From: Diploptera punctata
Lineage: Eukaryota > Arthropoda > Insecta > Blattodea > Blaberidae
Reading direction: 5' to 3'
Assembly: GCA_030220185.1 (NCBI GenBank)
Contig: JASPKZ010002336.1
Span: 282,501 to 346,500, forward strand
DNA length: 64,000 nt
Positions 55,801 to 57,508 of the stretch are shown in pieces; within the stretch, counting starts at the first letter, position 1; each line of letters begins with the position of its first letter. Below the pieces are notes generated by a model. It made no database searches and was not told where the DNA came from. It saw only the letters and a program-made list of their open reading frames with translations. The translations under genes were made by a program, and so were the position numbers.

Positions 55801-56632
55801 AACAATACAGAAATAACGAGTTTTAATTAAAAGGTAGAGAAATATCTCAGACGAATGCAAAGGAATTTCGAAACGTTGAAAAAGTTTGATTATTGTGGAT
55901 TGAAAAGCCATTAGTGGAGATTTTTCTTCACTTGCTCGTTCCAAACTATCCGTGATACACTTGGGCTTATTTAAAATAATATGGGTATTTCCAAGAGTTA
56001 AAGCCGCCCTGAGTATATGGCTTATGCCATACCTCCTCTTCAGGAACGTTTGTTGGGAATATACCGATATTTGCATGCACATTTCCCTTGATTCTTCATA
56101 CAGCATACGCTGTATGGCATATCTGTATCCTATTTTTAATTGAAAACAAAACAATGATGTAAGACTATATTATGTAGAGTCAGGCATAAATTCCAGGACA
56201 ATGTATATTGGATTTGAGGTTAGTTGAGGTTTAACCCAGGGATCTGTGGTTTAACCATTAAATTGGCGGAACATTAATTTCTTGTACCAGTTATTTAAAT
56301 GTGTCGGATAGCAGTGAAAACAAAACCAAGTATAACTGTAAGTTATTACTGCATATTGTGTAATTCGACATAATTTAAGTAATAACTTCTCATTCGTTTT
56401 CCTATTGTTTTATTAAATAGATTAAACCAATGCATCTGATAGGACACATTGCCAATTTAAAGGTTAATGGTGGCACTTATTTTGGCTTAAGGTTGTTCAC
56501 CTTATATAAAATAACAGATATATGAATATGGATTTTTATGTTTCAGATATTAAATTCTTAAACAATTTGGAAAGTCCTGATCCGGCAATTCAGCGTCTTT
56601 GGAAGTTGCAGTCTTTAAATAATAAGTTGTAA
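14072..56632 (+). CDS. TYSND1: TYSND1-like peroxisomal leader-peptide-processing protease (six coding exons, whole gene span)
   Basis: The spliced model joins 14072-14946, 17593-17780, 25779-25891, 27404-27566, 53333-53626 and 56547-56632 and encodes 572 residues, against about 566 in human TYSND1. In vertebrates this peroxisomal-matrix serine protease cleaves PTS2 leader peptides and processes PTS1 beta-oxidation enzymes. What I see: a degenerate N-terminal protease-like half (residues 1 to about 355) and a C-terminal trypsin-like half with TCSH (His388), YDVA (Asp422) and GASGG (Ser493) as catalytic triad. The protein ends in NKL, a PTS1-like signal (human: SKL). Exon phases 2, 1, 0, 1, 1 all join without a break. 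The start is uncertain: ATG 14072 is the first in the exon, but the frame is open back to an acceptor-like AG at 14065, so a short upstream exon is possible. No promoter was recognised. Introns total about 41 kb and are filled with repeats. Confidence 0.9.
14951..15880. other. TYSND1 intron 1, first part
   Basis: Contains no recognisable gene. A minus-strand stretch at 15690-15792 (KPKGCPEQANKWLTPWKE) looks like a retroelement fragment but I cannot assign it. Confidence 0.4.
15885..16060 (+). pseudogene. LINE-W 3' end fragment (+)
   Basis: Translates with frameshifts as RMRRGNTINHDL, NYAENDWKILTQEGTYGD. It matches the conserved LINE tail seen at 38095-38900 (RWENNINYVMREGDYTGNDW). Confidence 0.65.
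16065..16133. repeat. (TTA)n and (CT)n microsatellites
   Basis: About 9 TTA units and 22 CT units, lying between two oppositely oriented LINE-W tails. Confidence 0.9.
16138..16285 (-). pseudogene. LINE-W 3' end fragment (-)
   Basis: Contains CGCGCGGACATAAGCTCT, the inverse of the AYVRA codons of the LINE-W tail, and CTTCCCTCAAATCATGGTTA. Confidence 0.65.
16286..17592. other. TYSND1 intron 1, second part
   Basis: AT-rich, nothing recognised before the acceptor at 17592. Confidence 0.45.
17593..17780 (+). CDS. TYSND1: TYSND1 exon 2
   Basis: Residues 292-355. The acceptor is TCGTAG before 17593 and the donor is TTGG|GTAAGT at 17781 (phase 1). The peptide contains WWRGEWVGFTLG, matching the WKAGEWVGFTL stretch that links the two protease halves in human TYSND1. 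The reading frame continues from exon 1 by completing an Arg codon. Confidence 0.9.
17830..18147 (-). mobile_element. SINE-1 copy in TYSND1 intron 2
   Basis: Complete minus-strand copy, from CATCCATAGTAATTCT to the head near 18147, with B box complement GGGAATCGAACCCGGG. It starts only 50 bp after the exon 2 donor. Confidence 0.85.
18148..18884. repeat. Intron 2 sequence with an inverted repeat pair
   Basis: ACATCACAACGCTTCTCTGG near 18796 matches, inverted, CCAGAGAAGCGTTGTGATGT near 18481. ATGCCGAAAC at 18455 likewise matches GTTTCGGCAT at 18831. The ends define a possible foldback element of about 390 bp (18450-18845). Confidence 0.6.
18885..19130 (-). pseudogene. LINE-W 3' end fragment
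   Basis: The minus strand translates GLGFHWDWENNINHALREADYTGNGW and AQDRYVWRVYIPSVMTLRV, the conserved C-terminal tail of the LINE-W family. Confidence 0.75.
19336..19378. repeat. (AT)n microsatellite
   Basis: About 20 AT units. Confidence 0.95.
19510..19735 (+). mobile_element. SINE-2 copy, diverged
   Basis: The head GGCATTGTGGGTAAACTTCT, then GTTCATGAGGTTCC, then AAAGGGACTTATTCCTGTGG follow the same order as the clear SINE-2 at 20211. It is followed by a long (TTA)n tract. Confidence 0.65.
19755..19935. repeat. (ATT)n microsatellite with ACT interruptions
   Basis: About 180 bp of ATT units broken at intervals by single ACT triplets. Any poly-Leu or poly-Ile reading is an artefact. Confidence 0.95.
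20211..20508 (+). mobile_element. SINE-2 copy (tRNA-derived)
   Basis: The head GCCAGCCTCGTGGGCTAGTG and the B box GGGTTCGATTCCTGGTCAG give a tRNA-like 75-bp start. The tail includes CACCCATCATATCAT, CTTCCAGGTGCTCC, GCCAGAAATGTC and ACCTGGTGGCATTGGG. Confidence 0.85.
20890..21265 (-). mobile_element. Composite SINE (SINE-1 head, SINE-2-like tail)
   Basis: Read on the minus strand, 21265-21100 is the SINE-1 head and middle. From about 21065 the sequence switches to GGACTCTCCTGGCGCACC, CACCCATCATATCAC and ACACCAGGAATGTC, the tail type of SINE-2. The same junction occurs at 59763-60105, so this is an established subfamily and not a chance insertion. Confidence 0.8.
21521..21690 (-). mobile_element. 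SINE-1-related copy, short
   Basis: Minus-strand head GTCCACAGCTGTGACGTAG, B box complement GGGATCGAACCCGGGCC, and CTCACCTGTAAGACAAATA. The tRNA part differs from SINE-1, so it is a sister subfamily with 29459-29622. Confidence 0.7.
21979..22035. repeat. (ATA)n microsatellite
   Basis: About 14 units with interruptions. Confidence 0.9.
22150..22900 (-). pseudogene. LINE reverse-transcriptase C-terminal fragment
   Basis: The minus strand from about 22895 encodes NLLFADDLVLLHHDEDLLQL (RT catalytic box), then KISISKTKVMAF, VSHFKYLGCDISYGYDKDIE, VPVLLYESESWITT and AAEMKFLRRVKGCTRMDHIR. These are RT palm and thumb and the following conserved segment of non-LTR retrotransposons. After a stop it resumes with WKEHVERMEESRLRNK and GRRDVGRPRKRW at the 3' end. 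It is open for about 180 codons, so it is a fairly young 5'-truncated copy. Confidence 0.85.
22897..22970. repeat. (TAA)n microsatellite
   Basis: About 24 uninterrupted units at the 5' edge of the LINE fragment. Confidence 0.95.
22971..23569. other. Intron 2 sequence, nothing recognised
   Basis: AT-rich, no terminal repeats or frames seen. Confidence 0.4.
23570..24980 (+). repeat. ACCCGG/AGCTAGT element with a tandem array of ~140-bp units
   Basis: Begins CTAGCTGATTACTCGACATT like the other family ends. From 24080 to about 24960, units of roughly 130-150 bp each carry GACC(C/T)CGAAAACTATG and AC(A)CTAATATCGGCCA. Landmarks are at about 24092, 24190, 24325, 24465, 24592 and 24737. A LINE fragment (23640-23960) interrupts the start. 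Confidence 0.75.
23640..23960 (-). pseudogene. LINE 3' end fragment
   Basis: The minus strand reads TEPD.EEDQEQDGGIVYKQT and EELATDRERLKK-like segments (frameshifted). This is the Arg/Pro-rich and Trp-rich tail typical of non-LTR ORF2 ends. Confidence 0.55.
24981..25778. other. Intron 2 sequence, nothing recognised
   Basis: No element ends or frames could be supported up to the exon 3 acceptor. Confidence 0.4.
25779..25891 (+). CDS. TYSND1: TYSND1 exon 3 (catalytic His)
   Basis: Residues 355-392. The acceptor TTTTACAG ends at 25778 and the donor CGAAAA|GTAAGT starts at 25892 (phase 0). It encodes VRCGVGWGSGIVID followed by ILTCSHVVRK. The glycine-rich strand and the TCSH box are the trypsin-like His motif, so His388 is the predicted general base. 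Confidence 0.92.
25892..26519. other. TYSND1 intron 3, first part
   Basis: Nothing recognised. A short (TG)n occurs near 26275-26290. Confidence 0.4.
26520..26846 (-). mobile_element. tRNA-derived SINE (family 6)
   Basis: The minus-strand head is CTACCGTGCTGGCTCAGGTG, GTAGCATGCCTGC, then GGGTTCGATACCCGGCGGG, so both promoter boxes are present. The body to about 26520 is not seen elsewhere in the window. Confidence 0.6.
26847..27403. other. TYSND1 intron 3, second part
   Basis: AT-rich, nothing recognised. Confidence 0.4.
27404..27566 (+). CDS. TYSND1: TYSND1 exon 4 (catalytic Asp)
   Basis: Residues 393-447. The acceptor CTTTACAG ends at 27403 and the donor AAAG|GTAATG starts at 27567 (phase 1). 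It encodes AYDVAILHVE, where Asp422 is the predicted triad Asp (PYDIAVV in human). An upstream AG at 27382-27383 would add 20 bases and break the frame. Intron 4, which follows, is about 25.8 kb long. Confidence 0.9.
27663..27995 (+). mobile_element. SINE-1 copy, full length
   Basis: From TCCACCGCTGTGGTCTCGAG through GGGTTCGATCCCCGG, CCTCACCTGTAAGACGAATG, an (ATC)n run and TCACCGGTGTGGAAAGCAAC to a GGATG repeat tail. Confidence 0.9.
28000..28628. other. Intron 4 sequence, nothing recognised
   Basis: AT-rich. A stretch near 28435-28530 (AGGCCTCTTTGGATGAG) resembles one at 21395-21480 (GGAGGGCCTCCCTAGATGAG), so both may belong to one old repeat. Confidence 0.4.
28641..29005 (-). mobile_element. 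SINE-1 copy with 11-bp target duplication
   Basis: Minus-strand copy bounded by GATTGCAACAT at 28630-28640 and 29006-29016. The internal (ATC)n run is expanded to about 75 bp. Confidence 0.92.
29054..29263 (-). mobile_element. Hairpin element HP-A with hammerhead-like core
   Basis: A 210-bp element between perfect duplications TTAAAATAACT (29043-29053 and 29264-29274). Arms containing CCGTGGTCTTGAGGCT are inverted around a tip. On the minus strand the tip reads TGAGGATGCC, loop CGCAGTC, then GACGAAACGTC, a hammerhead-like stem II and GAAA core. A further GACGTTTCG on the 5' side fits the stem III/cleavage strand. The core C3 position appears to be T, so this copy is probably inactive. Confidence 0.7.
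29459..29622 (-). mobile_element. SINE-1-related copy, short and diverged
   Basis: Minus-strand GTCCACCGCTAAGG head, a weak B box, and the GAGAAACTTTAAGACCCAAA-like end. It belongs with 21521-21690. Confidence 0.6.
29849..30076 (+). mobile_element. Hairpin element HP-B with hammerhead-like core, nested in mariner
   Basis: 228 bp between perfect 14-bp duplications CAACCGTGATAAAA (29835-29848 and 30077-30090). Perfect 54-bp inverted arms (29887-29940 and 30020-30073) enclose CTGAAGA (29988), stem II GCCCTC/GAGGGC (29996-30001, 30009-30014) with loop CGCAGTT, then GAAA (30015-30018) leading straight into the arm as stem III. These are the invariant parts of a hammerhead ribozyme. The expected GUH cleavage triplet after the left arm is TCT here, so cleavage is doubtful. 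Confidence 0.75.
29988..30022 (+). ncRNA. Hammerhead-ribozyme-like core in HP-B
   Basis: CTGAAGA, a 6-bp stem II, GAAA and a stem III shared with the 54-bp arms. Stem II differs from HP-C (GCCAGA/TCTGGC), yet pairing and the loop CGCAGT are kept, which is a compensatory pattern. The cleavage triplet is not intact. Confidence 0.5.
30461..30646 (-). mobile_element. Hairpin element HP-C with hammerhead-like half core
   Basis: 186 bp between duplications TTAAAAATAATA (30449-30460 and 30647-30658). Arms of about 40 bp (including CCGTGGTCGTGAGGCTTGTA) are inverted around 30517-30555. On the minus strand the tip reads GAGGATGCCAGA, CGCAGTC, TCTGGCGAAACGTC. Stem II and GAAA are intact. The strand that would carry the cleavage site and stem I has been deleted. 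Confidence 0.72.
31011..31348 (+). mobile_element. SINE-1 copy with 11-bp target duplication
   Basis: ATTAAATGCTG flanks both sides (31000-31010 and 31349-31359). About 24 bp between the A and B boxes are missing, so this copy was probably made from or became a promoter-defective variant. Confidence 0.9.
31360..31815. other. Intron 4 sequence, nothing recognised
   Basis: AT-rich without supported features. Confidence 0.4.
31818..32775 (+). repeat. ACCCGG/AGCTAGT family element, most complete copy
   Basis: Starts ACTAGCTAATATCCGGCGTG. Three or four units of about 150 bp follow, each with CCGTGCTGATTACCCGGCGT-like and ATCTTCTTGGCATAAATGAG. The far end holds CGGATCAACGGTATGGCCGC and (CAAA)n-like AAACAAACAAACAAACATTC. 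This two-ended layout is common in insect genomes. No frame suggests autonomy. Confidence 0.75.
32790..33615. other. Intron 4 sequence, nothing recognised
   Basis: AT-rich, no supported features. Confidence 0.4.
33620..33830 (-). pseudogene. LINE 3' end fragment
   Basis: The minus strand reads RRKRIRGRPKIMRIDGI and DDGDWNA, the tail of a LINE ORF2. A (TTTA)n run marks its 3' end. Confidence 0.6.
33847..34175 (-). mobile_element. SINE-1 copy with 11-bp target duplication
   Basis: AGATAATCTAT at 33836-33846 and 34176-34186 bounds a complete minus-strand copy. Confidence 0.92.
34410..34548. repeat. (TTA)n microsatellite
   Basis: About 135 bp of TTA/ATT with two small phase shifts, immediately 5' of a LINE fragment. 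Confidence 0.95.
34549..35045 (+). pseudogene. LINE ORF2 C-terminal fragment
   Basis: Reads SILTYGAEVWQIPTREMKRI, then MDVSRRSARKSRMYRILNKE and ILQWYG. After a frameshift near 34835 it continues RMPEQRLPKVVMEW, RKRGRPKKTWIEGVQAAM and ERNGVWFPEDGGS. The 3' end passes into (GAT)n then (ATT)n at 35041, the natural tail of this LINE type. Confidence 0.85.
35044..35130. repeat. (GAT)n(ATT)n microsatellite, LINE tail
   Basis: About 85 bp of triplets continuous with the LINE 3' end. Confidence 0.95.
35145..35482 (-). mobile_element. tRNA-derived SINE (family 7)
   Basis: The minus-strand head begins CCTGCGCCGTAGCAGTGTTG and includes GCGCTGGTTCGAGTCTCC as B box. The body reaches about 35150. Only one copy was noticed in the window. 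Confidence 0.6.
35535..35612 (-). repeat. tRNA-like fragment
   Basis: The minus strand has GTGGGGTAGCTCAATAGCAC, then GTTTCAAACCCGGTTC, like A and B boxes at normal spacing. Acceptor pairing is absent, so it is a SINE head and not a working tRNA. Confidence 0.45.
35687..36165. mobile_element. Foldback core of composite element FB, copy 1
   Basis: Arms of about 200 bp (35687-35886 and 35969-36165) form a near-perfect inverted repeat with landmarks CTTTATTAGAAAACCGAACT and CCAACACGCTTGGGATAAAA. They enclose an 82-bp loop. Copy 2 lies at 62933-63403 with the loop reversed. Confidence 0.88.
36281..36368 (-). repeat. tRNA-like segment of element FB, copy 1
   Basis: The minus strand reads AGAGCTCAGTTGGTAGCGCT (A box), then GGTTCAAATCCGGC (B box) with an enlarged middle. 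It recurs at 63508-63600. Acceptor-stem pairing is not seen. Confidence 0.65.
36411..36890. repeat. Three tandem ~160-bp units of element FB, copy 1
   Basis: Each unit has TTCTGGCCAGGATTTTAGAA, ATTGTATTGTCACGGGTC, and AAAGATTCCGTTACATAGAT. Units start near 36412, 36572 and 36736. The last ends in the GATA array. Confidence 0.88.
36883..37035. repeat. (GATA)n microsatellite
   Basis: About 36 GATA units with a few variants. It starts exactly where the FB unit reads ACATAGATA, so it seems to have expanded from it. Confidence 0.95.
37036..37844. other. Intron 4 sequence, nothing recognised
   Basis: No supported gene. A minus-strand frame at 37053-37271 lacks recognisable motifs. Confidence 0.4.
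37845..39112 (-). repeat. ACCCGG/AGCTAGT family element interrupted by a LINE
   Basis: One end at 37860-38090 has TATGTCTGTCTGTCCTTTAT and CCGTGCAACCGATCTTCGCG. The other ends CGCACGTCGGGTATTAGCTA at 39112. A LINE-W fragment (38095-38900) lies between, so the LINE is younger. Confidence 0.65.
38095..38900 (-). pseudogene. LINE-W reverse-transcriptase C-terminal part
   Basis: The minus strand reads NTKKLGLEVNINKTKYMVTR, VAEFKYLGTIITNTNE, LRDERRLQVFENKVLRNIFG, GEWRRLHNNELHG, GRPRMRWENNINYVMREGDY and a final AYVRAAMNL. These are RT thumb and C-terminal segments of one LINE family that recurs at least eight times here. Several stops break it. Confidence 0.82.
39285..40050 (-). pseudogene. LINE-W fragment split by another LINE
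   Basis: The minus strand has LREERRLRVGLSENKVLREI and LHNSELHDLYRKPDIIRTVK (39705-39920) and the tail ARDSDVWRAYVRAAMNLG (39285-39371). The two parts are separated by the insertion at 39400-39581. Confidence 0.78.
39400..39581 (-). mobile_element. LINE 3' end inserted in LINE-W, with 12-bp duplication
   Basis: CCTATATAATCT is present at 39388-39399 and 39582-39593. The insert starts with (ATC)n, the tail of the minus-strand copy, and reads MEDHRIPKQMLRY and GRRRPGRPLKRLLDGVS. Confidence 0.8.
40307..40452. mobile_element. MITE with TIR ATGATGGTTGTCC, copy 1
   Basis: About 146 bp starting TATGATGGTTGTCC and ending GGACAACCATCATA, flanked by TA. The interior holds CCCCGCAGCTGTAACATATA. Copy 2 is inverted at 52369-52515. 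Confidence 0.8.
40600..40900 (-). pseudogene. LINE-W internal fragment
   Basis: GAATTCAGCCACTTCTTCAA parallels the KYLG-coding segment of the LINE-W copy at 38640. The rest is eroded. Confidence 0.55.
40960..41560. pseudogene. Head-to-head LINE-W pieces
   Basis: 40960-41088 on the plus strand reads LQVFENKVLRKMFGPKRD, while 41089-41560 on the minus strand carries the same segment (LRVFENKVLRTIFEPKR) plus the downstream tail. The junction at about 41088 is abrupt. Confidence 0.7.
41561..42866. other. Intron 4 sequence, (ATT)n-rich then unassigned
   Basis: 41570-41690 is an interrupted ATT/TAA tract. The rest holds nothing recognised. Confidence 0.45.
42868..43175 (+). mobile_element. SINE-1 copy
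   Basis: Complete head and tail but lacking about 35 bp of the middle after TTTTTATCGGGGT. It is inserted in a (TA)n context. The target is repeated in the (TA)n at 43176-43208. Confidence 0.88.
43176..43208. repeat. (TA)n microsatellite
   Basis: About 16 units between two SINE-1 copies. Confidence 0.9.
43219..43551 (+). mobile_element. SINE-1 copy
   Basis: Complete plus-strand copy 45 bp after the previous one. Flanks ATATGATGACT and ATATGATAACT suggest a target duplication with one change. Confidence 0.88.
43905..44646 (-). pseudogene. LINE ORF2 C-terminal fragment
   Basis: The minus strand begins with LQKKTEYLAINSNERENLTL (RT palm region). It later reads KVRPKLTWMESM and IEDAQDRRLWSLARNDGR, the ORF2 C-terminus ending ..CKNPEDR. 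Stops interrupt the middle. Confidence 0.75.
44650..45050. other. Intron 4 sequence, nothing recognised
   Basis: AT-rich. Confidence 0.4.
45053..45182. repeat. (ATT)n microsatellite
   Basis: About 130 bp with GTT and AGT interruptions in the first half and a pure second half. Confidence 0.95.
45183..46390. other. Intron 4 sequence, nothing recognised
   Basis: Includes 45860-46090, just upstream of the NCSG-family remnant. No promoter could be supported. Confidence 0.4.
46394..47110 (+). pseudogene. Second copy of the 'NCSG' transposon-associated family, N-terminal part
   Basis: An open stretch to 46827 encodes KENKAKRLRNAGLEYVSD, LKPGCDCVNKIHMSKL, LSEEQKLEYFQSYCKLLSYD, LQIAFLFGLIKS and a basic segment with RRQITNKYFVKS. 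It ends, frameshifted, in SQRNVYK. The C-x-C motif and the order match the N-terminal module of the pseudogene at 7202-8960. The catalytic-like NCSG half is missing. No start is convincing because the basic stretch is preceded by stops in other frames. Confidence 0.6.
47110..47310 (+). mobile_element. tRNA-derived SINE (family 5), copy 2
   Basis: GCGGGTCCAAACCCGGCC, then GAAGGGAAGTAAAACCGTCG, TTAAGCCTGAATTAAGAAAT and CGCTAATGACC, the same order as at 6575-6800. Confidence 0.7.
47311..47690. repeat. Decayed short tandem repeat with ATCTCTTG motif
   Basis: ATCTCTTGT/ATCACTTGT-like motifs recur every 25-40 bp (47515-47670), and related ATATCTCTTAC and ATATCCCTTGC occur at 47000-47095, before the SINE. 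The SINE seems to sit inside one old array. Confidence 0.5.
47691..48280. other. Intron 4 sequence, nothing recognised
   Basis: AT-rich. Confidence 0.4.
48283..48424. mobile_element. Small foldback/MITE
   Basis: Ends AACTGCC and GGCAGTT bracket GACCCGCGTGAACAG ... CTGCTCACGCGGGTC, with internal AGATCTTCGGCCCA and its inverse TGGGCCGAAGATCT. GACCCGCGTGAGCAGGT is also present directly at 48346. Confidence 0.75.
48795..48838. repeat. (ATT)n microsatellite
   Basis: About 14 units, abutting a SINE 3' end. Confidence 0.95.
48840..49178 (-). mobile_element. tRNA-derived SINE (family 8)
   Basis: The minus-strand head is GACCTCGGTGGACTAGTGGT, then GGGTTCAAACCCGGTCGG, with good A and B boxes. It lies between two (ATT)n tracts, one at each end. 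Confidence 0.75.
49181..49242. repeat. (ATT)n microsatellite
   Basis: About 20 units between a SINE head and a LINE fragment. Confidence 0.95.
49255..49400 (+). pseudogene. LINE 3' end fragment
   Basis: Reads MDRHRIPKQILHYIPRGRRS, VGRPFRR and GHWA.YLKGR, then the (GAT)n tail. Confidence 0.75.
49625..50165. pseudogene. LINE with 5' endonuclease part joined head-on to its 3' end
   Basis: 49840-50165 (+) encodes NILLFSTWNVQGINYKDDQL, ISLAVISETKKKLQGTKE and YIQFYSGVKKHIHAQAGVAV, the start of an APE-type endonuclease domain. 49625-49838 (-) is the 3' tail of the same kind of LINE (complement of CCTTGGCCTAATACTTGGAA). The middle of the element is absent and the two ends face opposite ways. Confidence 0.75.
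50170..50925. other. Intron 4 sequence, nothing recognised
   Basis: AT-rich with A and T homopolymers. Confidence 0.4.
50928..51230 (-). mobile_element. SINE-3 copy, A box deleted
   Basis: Inverse of the copy at 10540 but lacking about 16 bp around the A box. TCTAGTTTA occurs on both sides (50917-50925 and 51232-51240). Confidence 0.8.
51241..51620. other. Intron 4 sequence, nothing recognised
   Basis: A plus-strand frame at 51300-51500 lacks family motifs and is not called. Confidence 0.4.
51640..52340 (-). pseudogene. LINE reverse-transcriptase fragment
   Basis: The minus strand reads MLLHTFRIIAAKYNMKISTN, KTKSMALSKGPRR, VMKFKYLGIEINSSNR and VIRPVLRYGCEC, the RT palm end and thumb. A degraded tail with LNWNDHIE-like residues follows. 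It is open for about 115 codons. Confidence 0.8.
52369..52515. mobile_element. MITE with TIR TATGGTTGTCC, copy 2 (interior inverted)
   Basis: The interior is the inverse of the copy at 40307 (GTAACAGCTGCGGGG). The left TIR is clear and the right one (GCGATAATCCAGA) is eroded. Confidence 0.72.
52520..53332. other. End of intron 4
   Basis: AT-rich with (AT)n at 52830-52856; no gene seen before the exon 5 acceptor. Confidence 0.45.
53333..53626 (+). CDS. TYSND1: TYSND1 exon 5 (catalytic Ser)
   Basis: Residues 447-545. It encodes GEPVIAAGFPLF, then TVTRGIVAHV, MLQTTCCVQSGASGGAVF with Ser493 as nucleophile, and YPNINMAVPI. These match the human order GEAVSVVGF, VTSGILS, MLQTTCAVHSGSSGG and YPHLNFSIPI. 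The acceptor is TCTACAG before 53333. The exon must end at G53626 to join exon 6 in frame. The following dinucleotide is GC (GGAG|GCAAGA), and no GT in reach keeps the frame. Confidence 0.9.
53627..53628 (+). other. Non-canonical GC splice donor of TYSND1 intron 5
   Basis: The context GGAG|GCAAGA fits the GC-AG intron class, in which the rest of the donor stays close to consensus. The paired acceptor is CAG at 56544-56546. Read-through of this site adds only 9 codons before a stop at 53654-53656, giving a truncated protein without PTS1. Confidence 0.7.
53668..54512 (-). repeat. R550 repeat copy 2, split by a MITE
   Basis: Inverse of 11850-12375, colinear except for the 285-bp insertion at 54085-54369. 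Confidence 0.82.
54085..54369. mobile_element. TA-flanked MITE, 285 bp
   Basis: The ends AGTCTAGCCACTGGATATCC and the inverse of AGTCCAGCCACTGGATCTCC are about 25-bp TIRs. Comparison with the empty R550 site at 11850 shows insertion at a TA. It is probably Tc1/mariner-related. No transposase frame was found. Confidence 0.85.
54640..54835 (-). mobile_element. tRNA-derived SINE (family 4), copy 1
   Basis: The minus-strand head GCGAGCTGTCTCAAGCGGTA precedes a worn B box, then CTCAGCTTTCAAGACAAATA. Its layout is shared with 55560-55730. Confidence 0.55.
54836..55555. other. Intron 5 sequence, nothing recognised
   Basis: Includes a (CA)-rich stretch near 54930-54965 and (AAATAT)n near 55040. Confidence 0.4.
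55560..55735 (-). mobile_element. tRNA-derived SINE (family 4), copy 2
   Basis: Minus-strand CAGGCAAGCTAGTTTAATCG, GGTATCGTTTGAGG, then CGGGTTCAAACCCGTTGCG. Confidence 0.6.
55765..56154 (-). CDS. Open frame of 129 codons, unrecognised, doubtful
   Basis: ATG at 56154 on the minus strand inside TYSND1 intron 5. The peptide is mixed hydrophobic with a Cys- and Met-rich start (MFCFQLKIGYRYAIQRML) and a hydrophobic end (FLYLLIKTRYFCIVQCRFIL). No motif, repeat or splice context supports it. In AT-rich DNA an open frame of this size can occur by chance, or it may be part of an unknown mobile element. Confidence 0.15.
   Translation of the reverse strand: MFCFQLKIGYRYAIQRMLYEESREMCMQISVYSQQTFLKRRYGISHILRAALTLGNTHIILNKPKCITDSLERASEEKSPLMAFQSTIIKLFQRFEIPLHSSEIFLYLLIKTRYFCIVQCRFILDYIFV
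56547..56632 (+). CDS. TYSND1: TYSND1 exon 6 (C-terminus with PTS1-like NKL)
   Basis: The last 28 residues and the stop. The acceptor TATGTTTCAG ends at 56546. The peptide contains IQRLWKLQSLNNKL, comparable to the human tail VRVVWRLQRP... ending SKL. The final NKL is a plausible peroxisomal targeting signal type 1. TAA is at 56630-56632. An ATTAAA at 56821 and an AATAAA at 57236 are possible polyadenylation signals, but neither can be chosen from sequence alone. Confidence 0.87.
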
Positions 56633-57337
56633 TAGTGATCGACAGAATATTTTATCAGGGACGTATAAATCAAAGCTCAGAAACCAATTTAATTAAGCTG
56701 CAATATACGCTGATATAAAATCTACATATCCATAAAAAAAGAATAACAAGCACACTTTCTGTACCAATGTTGTAAAAAAAATGGCATTATATCAAATGTT
56801 TATAATGTATAGGGCTTAATATTAAATGTTATATCTTATATAATAATTGGCTTAATTTTCTTGCAACCAAATTTGCATTCCTTTTATTCCATTCCTATCC
56901 CGTTTTCAGAAAAAAATTAAAATATACCCAATCGTATTAGATAAATTAATTTCGTTTGAAAATACGTTATAATATAATGTTTGTTTTATATTATAACAAA
57001 GTGATCGCGACAAGATTTTGCATATAACGTTAGAATTCATACATGATTTAAACTTTTGTAGTTTTTCTCGTAATTTCATTATTTAAAAAAATACTAGTTA
57101 CAAAGGATTTGAAAAATAATTTGAGGCACTCTACTTCCTTCTCGTTGACATTGGTTAAGAATCGTGAATACTTGAGGCTACGCCCTTCATGAACTTTTAT
57201 AGACTATTTACTAACTGTTCGTCTTTACAGCGGTAAATAAAACAACGTTGCGAAGCAAATATGCACCAGAAACTGAAAAAAGAAGCAACGAGAAGAACCA
57301 CTGCGAAAATAAATAATAATTTATTGTAATTTATATT
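56633..57337. other. Downstream of TYSND1 (3' UTR and beyond)
   Basis: AT-rich. The 3' UTR end is not determined. Nothing else recognised. Confidence 0.45.
56821..56826 (+). terminator. Candidate poly(A) signal of TYSND1
   Basis: ATTAAA lies 189 nt after the stop codon. A canonical AATAAA at 57236-57241 is the alternative. The region is AT-rich, so chance occurrence is likely. Confidence 0.25.
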
Positions 57338-57508
57338 ATTAGCGATAGCAATAATTTTCTCAATTAATAATCGGTTGGTTGTATATCTTCGCAGGGTTAA
57401 TTTATCATTCTACAATTTATTGAAAAAAATAATAATTAATCCTGTGAGGATATGCAACCAACCGATTTATGAATAGAAGAAGTTATTGCTACCGCTAATA
57501 GATGTCAC
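57338..57508. mobile_element. Foldback element, ~170 bp
   Basis: Arms of about 65 bp: TTAGCGATAGCAATAATTTT ... GGTTGGTTGTATAT and the inverse ATATGCAACCAACCGATTTA ... TTATTGCTACCGCTAA. The spacer is about 35 bp. Confidence 0.8.
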
